DNA of 64,000 nucleotides, taken from Thermoanaerobacterium thermosulfurigenes (GTDB lineage: Bacteria; Bacillota; Thermoanaerobacteria; Thermoanaerobacterales; Thermoanaerobacteraceae). The stretch covers positions 1 to 64,000 of the forward strand of contig NZ_JBPODR010000010.1 in assembly GCF_051201035.1 (NCBI RefSeq). Reading direction: 5' to 3'. Numbering within the stretch: the stretch's first letter is position 1; every line of letters starts with the position of its first letter. The translations under genes and the position numbers were made by a program. Positions 53,028-62,339 of the stretch are shown piece by piece. The notes under the pieces are model-generated. The model had not been told where the DNA came from and made no database searches. It was given only the letters and a program-made list of their open reading frames with translations.

Positions 53028-55352
53028 GTGGCTAAATATACATTTATTGACGATATAAATAAATTGTTAAGCGATGATAAATGGCTTATTTTGCAGGACA
53101 GATATGACAAAAAATTAAATCAAAGGTATGAAACAAATTTTACTCTTGCAAATGGATATATGGGAGTAAGAGGAAGTTTTGAAGAAGGCGCTGATGATGA
53201 GTGCCCAGGTAACTTTATTGCTGGAATTTTTGATAAGTCAGAAGCTCAAGTAAGGGAATTGGTCAATGTACAAAATTGGGTTGGCATAAAGATATACATT
53301 AATGGCAAAAATTTGAATCTTGATAAATGTGAAATTTTAGATTTTATCAGAATTTTAGATATGAAGCATGGAATCTTGTTTAGAGGCATTACAATAAAAG
53401 ATGATTCCGGAATGATTACCCGTATAGAAGGGTACAGATTTTTAAGCAAACATAACGTTCATCGTGCTGCTATAAAGCTATTTATAACACCTGTGAATTA
53501 TAGTGGTACCATTGCTGTAGAAAGCATAATCGATGGATCTGTGTTAAATTCGAAAGAAGATCCAGCACATAAAACAAAACATTTACGTGTTGTTGAAAAT
53601 ACTGAATTTGTCAATGGTGGTTGTTATCTTGAAACAGCCACAAGAGATGATGATGCAAGAATTGGAACAGGCTTCTATGTAAAAATTTATCGCAGCGATG
53701 ATGGAGATAATATAGTGAAGCATAAAAGATTTGCTCCGTTAGGTGAAATATGTTCAGAATACTATGAATTTGAAGCAATTGAAAAGAAAACTGTTGAAGT
53801 AGACAAATTTGTTTCAACTTACACATCGAGGGATATATCTAAAGAAAAGATTAAAAGTGAAGTTGAGAAAGATGTTTACAATTTTGCCTCAGAGGGTATA
53901 GATAAAGAACTTTTAAAGCACATTGAAATATATGAAAAACTTTGGAAGGTTGCGGATATTAAGATAGATTGTGATGATGAGGCAGATAAAGCTTTGAGGT
54001 TTAATGTATTTCATTTGATGAGCTCCGTTAGCGAAAGTGATTCTAGGGTAAGCATTGCAGCAAAAGCTCTCCATGGCGAAGGATACAAAGGACATGTTTT
54101 TTGGGATACAGAAATATTTATGCTTCCATTTTTTATATATGTGTATCCAAATGCTGCTAAAACACTTCTTATGTATAGATACAATCTTTTAGATGCGGCA
54201 AGACAAAATGCCATACGAAATGGATATAAAGGCGCTCAATACCCATGGGAATCTGCTGACACAGGGAATGAGGAGACACCAAAATGGGGTGTTGATTATA
54301 AAGGTAATCCCGTGAGGATATGGACTGGAGATATAGAGTACCATATAACTGCTGATATTGCTTTCGCTGTTTTTGAGTACTACAGAGCTACAGATGACAT
54401 AGATTTTATGCTTAAATGCGGCATCGAAATGATATTAGAAACTGCCAGATTTTGGGCATCAAGATGCGAATACAACGATTCGTTAGATAGGTATGAAATA
54501 AATGATGTGATTGGCCCTGATGAATTTCACGAACACGTAAATAATAATTCATATACTAATTTTCTGGCGCGGTGGAACATTCAAAAAGCAATTGAATTTA
54601 TTGAGATTTTGAAAAAAGACTATCCATCAACATACGAAGTGTTGTCGTCTAAGATTTGTCTGACAGAAGATGAACTAAAAAGTTGGAAAAATATTATTAC
54701 TAAGATTTATATACCGTTTGATAAAGAAAGAAAGATCTTAGAGCAATTTGAAGGTTATTTCAAAAGAAAAGATTACGTAATAGATAAGTTTGATGAAAAT
54801 AATATGCCGTTATGGCCTGATGGTGTAGATGTTACAAAATTAAATGATACGCAACTTGTAAAACAGGCTGATGTAGTGATGCTCATGTTACTATTAGGTG
54901 AAGAATTTGACTATGAGACGAAAAAGATAAACTATGAATACTATCAAAAGAGGACGATGCATAAATCTTCGTTAGGCCCCAGCATGTATTCTATTATGGG
55001 GTTGAAAGTTGGCGATTATAAAAATGCATATTATTCATTTTTAAGAAGTGCCAATGTTGACCTTGTAGATAATCAAGGCAACACGAAAGAGGGTCTCCAT
55101 GCTGCTTCTGCTGGAGGTACATGGCAGGTTGCTGTATTTGGATTTGGCGGTTTGTACATTGACAAAGAAGGCGTTTTGAATATCAATCCATGGTTGCCGG
55201 AAAAATGGAATAAATTATCATATCAAGTCTATTGGAAAGGCAATCTGCTTCAAATCAATATTTATAAAGATAATGTTGACGTAAAACTTCTCGAAGGCAA
55301 CGGAAGAAAGATAAAAGTAAAAATAAGAGGGAAAGATGTTGAAGTTAATTAG
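53028..55352 (+). CDS. GH65 disaccharide phosphorylase 1
   Basis: A 774-residue glycoside hydrolase family 65 enzyme. An N-terminal beta-sandwich is followed by an (alpha/alpha)6 barrel. The catalytic acid is in GPDEFHEHVNNN (E near residue 496). WDTEIFMLPF and HKSSLGPSMYS (the phosphate-site serine pair near residue 645) are family marks of phosphorylases. It would split an alpha-linked disaccharide into beta-glucose-1-phosphate and glucose. Trehalose, kojibiose, nigerose or maltose specificity cannot be decided here. I use the GTG at 53028 behind CAGGAGG. Confidence 0.9.
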   Translation: MAKYTFIDDINKLLSDDKWLILQDRYDKKLNQRYETNFTLANGYMGVRGSFEEGADDECPGNFIAGIFDKSEAQVRELVNVQNWVGIKIYINGKNLNLDKCEILDFIRILDMKHGILFRGITIKDDSGMITRIEGYRFLSKHNVHRAAIKLFITPVNYSGTIAVESIIDGSVLNSKEDPAHKTKHLRVVENTEFVNGGCYLETATRDDDARIGTGFYVKIYRSDDGDNIVKHKRFAPLGEICSEYYEFEAIEKKTVEVDKFVSTYTSRDISKEKIKSEVEKDVYNFASEGIDKELLKHIEIYEKLWKVADIKIDCDDEADKALRFNVFHLMSSVSESDSRVSIAAKALHGEGYKGHVFWDTEIFMLPFFIYVYPNAAKTLLMYRYNLLDAARQNAIRNGYKGAQYPWESADTGNEETPKWGVDYKGNPVRIWTGDIEYHITADIAFAVFEYYRATDDIDFMLKCGIEMILETARFWASRCEYNDSLDRYEINDVIGPDEFHEHVNNNSYTNFLARWNIQKAIEFIEILKKDYPSTYEVLSSKICLTEDELKSWKNIITKIYIPFDKERKILEQFEGYFKRKDYVIDKFDENNMPLWPDGVDVTKLNDTQLVKQADVVMLMLLLGEEFDYETKKINYEYYQKRTMHKSSLGPSMYSIMGLKVGDYKNAYYSFLRSANVDLVDNQGNTKEGLHAASAGGTWQVAVFGFGGLYIDKEGVLNINPWLPEKWNKLSYQVYWKGNLLQINIYKDNVDVKLLEGNGRKIKVKIRGKDVEVN

Positions 55353-55359
55353 ATTTATC

Positions 55360-55392
55360 ATAGGCATAAACAGAAATTGCTGTTTTGCCTAT
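55360..55392 (+). other. Intercistronic hairpin after GH65 gene 1
   Basis: ATAGGCATAAACAG (55360-55373) and CTGTTTTGCCTAT (55380-55392) form a stem with a bulge and no T run. A 3' stabiliser or leaky terminator. Confidence 0.45.
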
Positions 55393-55492
55393 AAAGATAA
55401 ATAATAGAATAAGGGGGGATTCAGGATTACTTTAAATTGGTGAATATTTAGTTTGCTTAAAATCATAATTTATCAAGAGAGGAGAAAATAAA

Positions 55493-56764
55493 ATGGGTAA
55501 AAAATTTATAAGCATTTTTGTCGTTACAATACTTTTGATAGCCACATTGCTTTCCGGATGCTCAACAAAGCAAAACACTACTTCCAATAACAACAATAAT
55601 AAAACTAGTTCTGTTCAAAAACAAGACACTGCAAAACCTGTAACTTTAAAACTTGGCATGTGGTCTTCTTCACCTGCTGAAACGAAAATTGTAAATGATC
55701 AGTTGGCTGCGTTTAAGCAAAAATATCCCAATATTAATGTACAAATTGAAACAATAGTAGGCGATTACATGCAAAAATTACAAACAGAAATTGCTGCAAA
55801 TGTAGCACCGGACATTTTCTATCTTGATAGCATGCCTGCACCACAGCTTATGTCATCAGGTGTTTTAGAACCATTAGATGATTATATTAAGAAATACAAT
55901 GTGGATGTAAATGATTTCGAACCATCGTTGCTTTCGGCATTTCAGTGGGAAGGAAAAACATACGGTCTTCCAAAGGATTATAACACATTAGCGCTATTCT
56001 ATAATAAAGACATGTTTAATGCTGCAGGTATTAGTGAGCCTCCAAAGACATGGGATGAATTAAAAGAAGATGCTCAAAAATTGACAAAGAATGGGGTAAA
56101 AGGCTTGGTTTTGTCGTCAGATCTTGCAAGGTTCGAAGCTTTTATGATTCAAAATGGTGGCTCAGTATATAAAGATGGAAAGGTAACTTTAAATCTCCCA
56201 GAGAACGCTCAGGCACTTGACTTTTACACAGGGCTTATTACTAAAGATAAAGTAGCGGATACGCCACAAAATTTAGGTGGAGGATGGAATGGCGATGTAT
56301 TTGCTGCTAAGAAAGCTGCAATGGCGATAGAAGGAGGATGGATGATACCATTCTTAAAAGACAAAGATCCAAACCTCAATTATGGAATAGCAGAACTTCC
56401 GGAAGGCAAACAAAAAGCAACATTAGCTTTTACTGTTGCTTATGTAATGAATAAAAACAGCAAGAATAAAGATGAAGCATTTAAATTATTAGAGTTTTTA
56501 ACGGGAAAAGAAGGGCAACAATTTGTTGTTGATTCAGGTCTTGCCCTTCCATCAAGGAAGTCTATGGAAGAAGGATTTAGGGCAAAATATCCAGATAGAG
56601 TGGCATTTATCGATGGTGCAGCTTATTCTTACCCATGGCAGTTTGGCCTTCTTGGAACAAAAGTATCTGATGCAGCAAATAAAGCTTCAGATTCGCTTAT
56701 AATGAAGCAGACAAATAATGCTCAAGAAGCACTTGATAATGCACAGAAGCAACTTGGACAATGA
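55493..56764 (+). CDS. Sugar ABC transporter binding lipoprotein 1
   Basis: A 423-residue family 1 solute-binding protein. Signal peptide with lipobox LLSGC (C23), then a low-complexity linker (TTSNNNNNKTSS) and the two-lobed sugar-binding fold. It captures di- or oligosaccharide at the cell surface and passes it to the two permeases encoded downstream. AGAGGAG precedes the ATG. A strong hairpin follows. Confidence 0.92.
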   Translation: MGKKFISIFVVTILLIATLLSGCSTKQNTTSNNNNNKTSSVQKQDTAKPVTLKLGMWSSSPAETKIVNDQLAAFKQKYPNINVQIETIVGDYMQKLQTEIAANVAPDIFYLDSMPAPQLMSSGVLEPLDDYIKKYNVDVNDFEPSLLSAFQWEGKTYGLPKDYNTLALFYNKDMFNAAGISEPPKTWDELKEDAQKLTKNGVKGLVLSSDLARFEAFMIQNGGSVYKDGKVTLNLPENAQALDFYTGLITKDKVADTPQNLGGGWNGDVFAAKKAAMAIEGGWMIPFLKDKDPNLNYGIAELPEGKQKATLAFTVAYVMNKNSKNKDEAFKLLEFLTGKEGQQFVVDSGLALPSRKSMEEGFRAKYPDRVAFIDGAAYSYPWQFGLLGTKVSDAANKASDSLIMKQTNNAQEALDNAQKQLGQ

Positions 56765-56768
56765 TGCT

Positions 56769-56793
56769 ATGCAGCACCTTTAAGGTGCTGCAT
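56769..56793 (+). other. Intercistronic hairpin after binding-protein gene 1
   Basis: ATGCAGCACCTT (56769-56780) and AAGGTGCTGCAT (56782-56793) pair perfectly over 12 bases (the inner few cannot close the loop) without a T run, 5 bases after the stop codon. A partial terminator or mRNA stabiliser would raise binding protein over permease. Confidence 0.6.
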
Positions 56794-56847
56794 AAAGATT
56801 TTGCTGTTTGGTGTTGCTATTAATGGATTGAAAGGAAGAGTCTCATT

Positions 56848-57747
56848 ATGAAAGCTCATTCAATTTCAAAGAAAAAATATATAAATGAAACTATTTCGGG
56901 ATACGCTTTTATGATGCCTTTTGTCATTTCTATTTCTGTATTTATTATTGGACCATTAATTTATGCATTTATAATAAGCTTTAAAGATTTTTCATACTTA
57001 AATCCTTCATCAAGCCACTGGGTAGGGTTTAAAAATTATATAGAATTGTTAAATGATCAAACATTTAAAAGAGCATTGCTTAACACAACGATATATTCAT
57101 TGTTTGTGGTACCTACGCAATTATTTATAGCATTAATCCTTGCATTAGTCGTTGATTCAGACATTAAAGGGAAAACTTTTTTTAGGGTTGCGTACTATAT
57201 ACCTACTGTAACATCGACAGTTGCGGTGTCAGTCATTTTTTTGTATTTATTTAAAGCAGATGGCTTAGTCAACACAATTTTGTCAAAAGTCGGTATACAT
57301 GGTCAAGCATGGTTTAACAATGTCAACTTTGCTTTGCCGTCAATCATGATGATGGCTATTTGGTCGTCGGTTGGAAATTATATGGTAATATTCTTGGCAG
57401 GACTTCAGGACATCCCCATGGAATTGTATGAGGCAGCAGAAGTGGATGGTGCAAATAAATTTCAAAGATTTATAAAAATTACTTTTCCATTGTTGAGACA
57501 CGTTGTGTTCTTTAACCTTGTAGTCTCATTGATAGGTACTTTTCAAATCTTTGATCAGGCGTACGTTGTGTCAGGAGGAAGCGGAGGGCCACTTGACGCG
57601 ACGATGACGGTGGTTCTTGACATATATAAAACAGGATTTAAAGATTTTAACATGGGATATGCATCAGCTATGGCTTTTGTATTATTTCTAATTATTTTGC
57701 TTTTGACATTATTGCAAAGATTATTATTTAGAGATGAAATGTATTAG
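56848..57747 (+). CDS. Sugar ABC transporter permease 1a (MalF type)
   Basis: A 299-residue permease with six membrane helices. The EAA loop for the ATPase contact is MELYEAAEVDGANKFQRFIKITFPLL (about 190-215). It forms the pore with the next gene's product. RBS GGAAGAG. Same strand, 83 bases after the binding protein and 13 before the second permease. Confidence 0.92.
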   Translation: MKAHSISKKKYINETISGYAFMMPFVISISVFIIGPLIYAFIISFKDFSYLNPSSSHWVGFKNYIELLNDQTFKRALLNTTIYSLFVVPTQLFIALILALVVDSDIKGKTFFRVAYYIPTVTSTVAVSVIFLYLFKADGLVNTILSKVGIHGQAWFNNVNFALPSIMMMAIWSSVGNYMVIFLAGLQDIPMELYEAAEVDGANKFQRFIKITFPLLRHVVFFNLVVSLIGTFQIFDQAYVVSGGSGGPLDATMTVVLDIYKTGFKDFNMGYASAMAFVLFLIILLLTLLQRLLFRDEMY

Positions 57748-57760
57748 GAGGTAATATATC

Positions 57761-58570
57761 ATGTCTAAAATATTCAGATTTTTTCTTTATTCGGTAGCCA
57801 TAGTCTATGCTGCAATAACGCTAGGACCATTTATTTGGTCTATAATAACTTCGCTTAAACCTACAAGTGAAATAGATAGTTTAAGAGTCAATTTAAAGAA
57901 TTTAACGTTTGGCAATTATAACATGATTGTAAGTCAGTTTCCATTTCTGAGGTGGTTCTTTAATAGTTTGATTGTTGCTATCGCAGTTACATTTGGAAAT
58001 TTATTGTTTAATTCAATGGCTGGATACGCTCTTGCCAGAATTAATTTTGCAGGACGTAATTTCCTATTCATTATTGTGTTGGCGCTTATGATGGTGCCTG
58101 GACAGGTTGTAATGGTGCCGACGTATATTTTATTAAGCAAATTAGGATGGGTGAATACTTATTGGGGGCTTACAATACCGTTTTTAACCAGTAGTTTTGG
58201 CATATTTTTAATGAGGCAGTTCTTTTTATCTATTCCGAAAGAGATGGAAGAAGCTGCAACGATAGACGGGTTGTCCAGATTTAGGATTTTTCTACAAATA
58301 GTTTTGCCATTGTCAAAGCCTGCTCTTACAACACAGTTTATATTCATGTTTACAGGCAATTGGAATAGCTTTTTGTGGCCCAGCCTTTTGACGTCCAGCG
58401 ATAATATGTACACACTGCCGGTTGGATTAAATTCATTTTACGGACAGTATTATCAATTTTGGAATCAAGTTATGGCAGGCGCTATACTTTTGACGTTGCC
58501 GATGATACTTATATTTCTTGTATTCCAAAAACAATTTGTCAAAGGGATTTCTACAACAGGTCTTAAATGA
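57761..58570 (+). CDS. Sugar ABC transporter permease 1b (MalG type)
   Basis: A 269-residue permease with six helices and the MalG-type EAA loop MEEAATIDGLSRFRIFLQIVLPL. It closes the first locus. AGGAGGT precedes the ATG. No ATP-binding component follows: the next gene is a regulator. Confidence 0.92.
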   Translation: MSKIFRFFLYSVAIVYAAITLGPFIWSIITSLKPTSEIDSLRVNLKNLTFGNYNMIVSQFPFLRWFFNSLIVAIAVTFGNLLFNSMAGYALARINFAGRNFLFIIVLALMMVPGQVVMVPTYILLSKLGWVNTYWGLTIPFLTSSFGIFLMRQFFLSIPKEMEEAATIDGLSRFRIFLQIVLPLSKPALTTQFIFMFTGNWNSFLWPSLLTSSDNMYTLPVGLNSFYGQYYQFWNQVMAGAILLTLPMILIFLVFQKQFVKGISTTGLK

Positions 58571-58576
58571 TTTGTG

Positions 58577-58605
58577 TTGCTGTTTTAAAATTAATGTGGT
58601 ATAAT
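58577..58605 (+). promoter_or_regulatory. Promoter of lacI 2
   Basis: TTGCTG (58577-58582) and TATAAT (58600-58605) are 17 bases apart and abut an operator. Confidence 0.6.
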
Positions 58606-58619
58606 TGTAAGCGGTTACT
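58606..58619. promoter_or_regulatory. LacI-type operator 2a
   Basis: TGTAAGCGGTTACT directly follows the -10 of lacI 2. It is one base from the sites at 59747 and 59832, implying autoregulation by LacI 2. It also resembles a CcpA cre site, so catabolite control is possible. Confidence 0.65.
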
Positions 58620-58670
58620 ATTTTAACACATTATGACTTAAGTTAATTGCGAAGGGAATGTGTGGTCTGT

Positions 58671-59693
58671 ATGGCAAATATAGATGATGTAGCAAAACTG
58701 GCAAATGTTTCAACAGCGACTGTTTCAAGGGTTTTTAATAATAGCCCGTATGTAAGTGAAAAGGCAAGGGAAAGTGTATTAAAAGCAGCAAAAGAGCTTG
58801 GCTATGAGCCAAGCATATTGGCTCGTAGTTTGGCAATGAAGAAGACAAACACTATAGGATTAATAGTTCCTGACATATCTAACCCGTATTATAGTGAAGT
58901 TGTTCGCGGAATAGAAGATGTATGCAATATTTATAAGTACAATATCATTCTTTGCAACGCCGATAACTCGCGAGACAAAGAAATACAGTACATCGACATG
59001 TTGAAAAGCAGATGGGTGGATGGCATAATATTCCACAGTGATTATTTTTCAGATGAAATATATGAGATTTTCAAAGATAGAAAAATACCATTAGTACTGG
59101 CTGGAAGAGCCACAAGTTATGATGTGCCGTATGTAGTAATAGACAATAAGAAAGCTGCTTATGATGCTACAAAGTACTTAATATCGCAAGGTCATGAAAA
59201 AATAGGTGTTATTCATGGTGACTTGAATGGCATGAAGGAAACTGTTGATAGTGTTGATAGGTTTTACGGATTTCTCGATGCTATGAAAGAAGCTGGTCTT
59301 AAAGTATATGATGAATTAATAAAAGAAAGCAATTTTAAGGCAAAAGGCGGTTATATAGCTGCAAAAGAAATGCTAAATGGCAATGTTAAACCAGATGCTA
59401 TCTTTGCTTTCAGTGATGTAATGGCTATGGGGGCTATTAATGCTGTTTTTGACGCTGGTTTAAAATGTCCAGAAGATGTTTCTATAATAGGATTTGATAA
59501 TCTCGATTTAGCAGAGGTAACGAGGCCAGCTTTAACTACTGTTGCGCAGCCCATGTACGATATTGGTGCTGTTGCAGCTCGCATGCTGATAAAGATAATC
59601 GATAATAAAAAGATATCTGAGAAGAGAGTTATTTTAAAGCACAGATTGATTATTCGCCAGTCATGCATTAAAAGAGATGCACAAAAAAATTAA
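58671..59693 (+). CDS. LacI-family regulator 2
   Basis: A 340-residue LacI regulator with helix-turn-helix NIDDVAKLANVSTATVSRVFNN at the N-terminus and a sugar-binding core. By alignment the start is the ATG at 58671; GAAGGGA is rather far (13 bases), so the GTG at 58662 is the alternative. Operators of the TGTAAGCGGTTACA type lie at its own promoter and twice before the second binding-protein gene, so it likely controls the second sugar locus. Confidence 0.93.
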   Translation: MANIDDVAKLANVSTATVSRVFNNSPYVSEKARESVLKAAKELGYEPSILARSLAMKKTNTIGLIVPDISNPYYSEVVRGIEDVCNIYKYNIILCNADNSRDKEIQYIDMLKSRWVDGIIFHSDYFSDEIYEIFKDRKIPLVLAGRATSYDVPYVVIDNKKAAYDATKYLISQGHEKIGVIHGDLNGMKETVDSVDRFYGFLDAMKEAGLKVYDELIKESNFKAKGGYIAAKEMLNGNVKPDAIFAFSDVMAMGAINAVFDAGLKCPEDVSIIGFDNLDLAEVTRPALTTVAQPMYDIGAVAARMLIKIIDNKKISEKRVILKHRLIIRQSCIKRDAQKN

Positions 59694-59745
59694 AAAAATA
59701 ATTGAAAAGCTATTGATTATTTTTTAAAAAGGTGTTACAATATAG

Positions 59746-59761
59746 CTGTAAGCGGTTACAG
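59746..59761. promoter_or_regulatory. LacI-type operator 2b
   Basis: CTGTAAGCGGTTACAG begins 4 bases after the -10 element. Symmetric but for one central pair, with the central CG of LacI sites. Confidence 0.75.
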
Positions 59762-59830
59762 ACTGTATTTATTGACAGTCTATTTTGGATTGGATGATAT
59801 AAAAAACTGTAGCTTTTATTTGTCGAGAAA

Positions 59831-59846
59831 CTGTAAGCGGTTACAG
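59831..59846. promoter_or_regulatory. LacI-type operator 2c
   Basis: An exact second copy of CTGTAAGCGGTTACAG, 85 bases downstream of operator 2b. Confidence 0.75.
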
Positions 59847-60085
59847 TTATACTTTATTAAGCTTAAATTTGGCAAGTAATCAAGCAAATAGATAAGATCA
59901 TTAAATGCATTTTTTGAAAGGATATTTGGAGTGTCAATCCTTGCTGAATTTAAGTTGAATTTTTGGTTTATGTACGGTAAGTGAAAGGTACTTATCTAGG
60001 AAAAACTAAAAGGGGGTGCTAGACAAAAAACTTCAATTGCAATTTTTTAATCATCATAAAATAAAAAAATAGGAGGAGCGTTTGT

Positions 60086-61378
60086 ATGAAAAAAATATTG
60101 AGTTTATTAATTTCGACGATCTTAATAATTGCTTTAGTGACAGGATGTTCATCAAGCAATAACGGAAATAATAGCAAAACAAGTCAAAATGGAACACCTT
60201 CTAGTCAAAATAGCAAAATAACCATAACGGTGATGCAAAGCAAAACCGAAATACAGTCTGATCTTCAAACTATAATTGATGATTATAATAAATCACAAGA
60301 TAAAGTAGAAGTAAAACTTTTAGGTACTTCAGGAGATAATTTTGCTACTGTATTACAATCGCAGTTTTCTGCGTCACCAGAAAAAGCACCTACGATATTT
60401 ACTATTGCTGGACCAGATACTCCTAAATTTCAACCGTATATGGCTGAAATAAAAGATTCAAAAGCTGCTGAAATGCTGGCAGATGGAGTAAAAGATGATG
60501 TTACTGTTGATGGTAAGTTATATGGTCTTCCTTCAGCGGTTGAAGGATATGGTTTGATTTACAATAAAAATTTATTTAAAGAAGCAAACATAGATCCTGC
60601 ATCAATAACAAGCATCGATGCATTAGTAAATGCGTGTGAAAAATTGTCAAAATTAAATGGTGTTGTAAAACCTATTGCTTTTGCAAAAGAGACGTACTTC
60701 TCATTTATACATCCTTTTAACTGGGCTTTTGCAGTTGATCCAAATTACAAGACAGATATAGAGAAACTTGACAAAGGACAAATAACTATGAAAGACATAC
60801 CGAGTGTAGTACAATGGATAAAAGATATGGATAAAATAAAACCATATACGAATAAGGCGCTTGATTCATACGATGATCAAGTGGCAGGATTTGCAAGCGG
60901 TAAATATGCTATGATACACCAAGGAGATTGGGTACAATCAGTTTTGGATCAAGATAAACCAAATTTTGAATATGGAATTATTCCATTCCCGACAGGTGGA
61001 AATACAAAATTAGCTGTTGGTACTGCTACTGCATGGCGTGTAAATAAATATGCAACACCAGAACAACAAAAAGCTGCAATTGAATTTTTGGATTGGTTGA
61101 TTACAAGCGATAAAGGACAAGAATATTCTGCAGATACTTTGAAGTTTATTCCAGCATATAAAGGAGTAAAGGCTCCAAAGGCTCCACTGGCAGCGGAAGT
61201 TGCTCAGTATGTTGACAAAGGCCAAATTATTCCATGGGTGTACAACAATTATTTCCCTAACGGAATAGATGTTGATGGTTCTAATGTCATTCAAAAGTAT
61301 TATGCTGGACTTATAAAAAATGACGATCAATTCTTATCAGAATTGACAAATGTTTGGGTTCAAGATGCTGGCAAGTAA
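60086..61378 (+). CDS. Sugar ABC transporter binding lipoprotein 2
   Basis: A 430-residue solute-binding protein. Lipobox LVTGC (C21), then a low-complexity S/N/G linker and the sugar-binding fold (YGLPSAVEGYGLIYNKNLF, SGKYAMIHQGDW). It differs clearly from binding protein 1, so the two loci probably take up different sugars. RBS AGGAGGAG. A perfect hairpin follows the gene. Confidence 0.92.
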   Translation: MKKILSLLISTILIIALVTGCSSSNNGNNSKTSQNGTPSSQNSKITITVMQSKTEIQSDLQTIIDDYNKSQDKVEVKLLGTSGDNFATVLQSQFSASPEKAPTIFTIAGPDTPKFQPYMAEIKDSKAAEMLADGVKDDVTVDGKLYGLPSAVEGYGLIYNKNLFKEANIDPASITSIDALVNACEKLSKLNGVVKPIAFAKETYFSFIHPFNWAFAVDPNYKTDIEKLDKGQITMKDIPSVVQWIKDMDKIKPYTNKALDSYDDQVAGFASGKYAMIHQGDWVQSVLDQDKPNFEYGIIPFPTGGNTKLAVGTATAWRVNKYATPEQQKAAIEFLDWLITSDKGQEYSADTLKFIPAYKGVKAPKAPLAAEVAQYVDKGQIIPWVYNNYFPNGIDVDGSNVIQKYYAGLIKNDDQFLSELTNVWVQDAGK

Positions 61379-61386
61379 TTAGCTTA

Positions 61387-61428
61387 TAGGACATACTTCT
61401 TTTGCACATGGTCAAGAAGTATGTCCTA
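61387..61428 (+). other. Intercistronic hairpin after binding-protein gene 2
   Basis: TAGGACATACTTCTT (61387-61401) and AAGAAGTATGTCCTA (61414-61428) form a perfect 15-base stem with a 12-base loop and no strong T run, in the same place as the hairpin in the first locus. Confidence 0.65.
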
Positions 61429-61463
61429 ATTTAAATCAATGTGTATACGATAGGAGTGAAAAT

Positions 61464-62339
61464 ATGAAAAAAAATAGCAATACAGTGACGTTTTGGCTAT
61501 TTTTAATACCATCACTATTTATCTTTATAAATGTAGTAATAATTCCTTTCATATTAGGCATAATTTATTCTTTTACAGATTGGGATGGGTTTACATTTTT
61601 TGGTTCAAAATTTGTGGCATTTAGCAACTATTTAAAGGTGTTTAAAGATCAGAATTTTTTAAGCGCATTTTTATTGACTTTTAAATATGCGATTATTATG
61701 GTGATAGTTTCAAATATAATTGGTTTCTCTTTAGCGCTTCTTGTGACCAGAAAAATGAAGACTAGAAATATTTTAAGATCGATTTTCTTTATGCCCAATT
61801 TAATAGGTGGCTTGATATTAGGATTTATATGGCAATTCATATTTACAAAACTATTTGTTCAGTTGGGAACTGTGTTACACGCCTCAAATATATTCTTTAA
61901 TTGGATAAATGATCCTAATATGGCTTTTTGGAGCATTGTAATTGTATCAGCATGGCAAATGTCAGGATACGTAATGATCATATATATTGCCGGGTTGGAA
62001 AGCATTAATCCAGACATAATCGAAGCATCTCTTATCGATGGTGCAGGACCTGTGAGAAGGCTATTTAACATTATACTACCACTTACTGTTCCTTCTTTTA
62101 CCATAAGCCTTTTTATAACTTTGTCAAATTCATTTAAGCAATATGACACAAATTTATCTCTTACAAATGGAGGACCTTATGGTACGACAGAATTATTGAC
62201 GATGAATATTGTGCAGACAGCGTATAAGCACAATCAATATGCCATAGCTCAATCAAAAGCTGTTGTATTTTTTGTCGTAATCATGGCTATTACACTCGTA
62301 CAGGTGTATTTAACAAAGAAAAGAGAGGTTGAGATGTAA
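61464..62339 (+). CDS. Sugar ABC transporter permease 2a (MalF/UgpA type)
   Basis: A 291-residue six-helix permease with EAA loop PDIIEASLIDGAGPVRRLFNIILPLTVPS. It starts behind AGGAG and its stop overlaps the next ATG by one base (TAATGG), so the two pore subunits are made in equal amounts. Confidence 0.92.
   Translation: MKKNSNTVTFWLFLIPSLFIFINVVIIPFILGIIYSFTDWDGFTFFGSKFVAFSNYLKVFKDQNFLSAFLLTFKYAIIMVIVSNIIGFSLALLVTRKMKTRNILRSIFFMPNLIGGLILGFIWQFIFTKLFVQLGTVLHASNIFFNWINDPNMAFWSIVIVSAWQMSGYVMIIYIAGLESINPDIIEASLIDGAGPVRRLFNIILPLTVPSFTISLFITLSNSFKQYDTNLSLTNGGPYGTTELLTMNIVQTAYKHNQYAIAQSKAVVFFVVIMAITLVQVYLTKKREVEM

Larger units (their letters stand above)
59694..60085 (+). promoter_or_regulatory. 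Control region of the second sugar locus (392 bases without a gene)
   Basis: The promoter is TTGATT (59713-59718), 17 bases, TACAAT (59736-59741). Two identical operators, CTGTAAGCGGTTACAG, lie at 59746-59761 and 59831-59846, 85 bases centre to centre, about eight DNA turns, suited to looping. The remaining 240 bases form an untranslated leader with a GGGGGTG patch (60013) but no credible frame; AGGAGGAG serves the gene at 60086. Confidence 0.75.
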
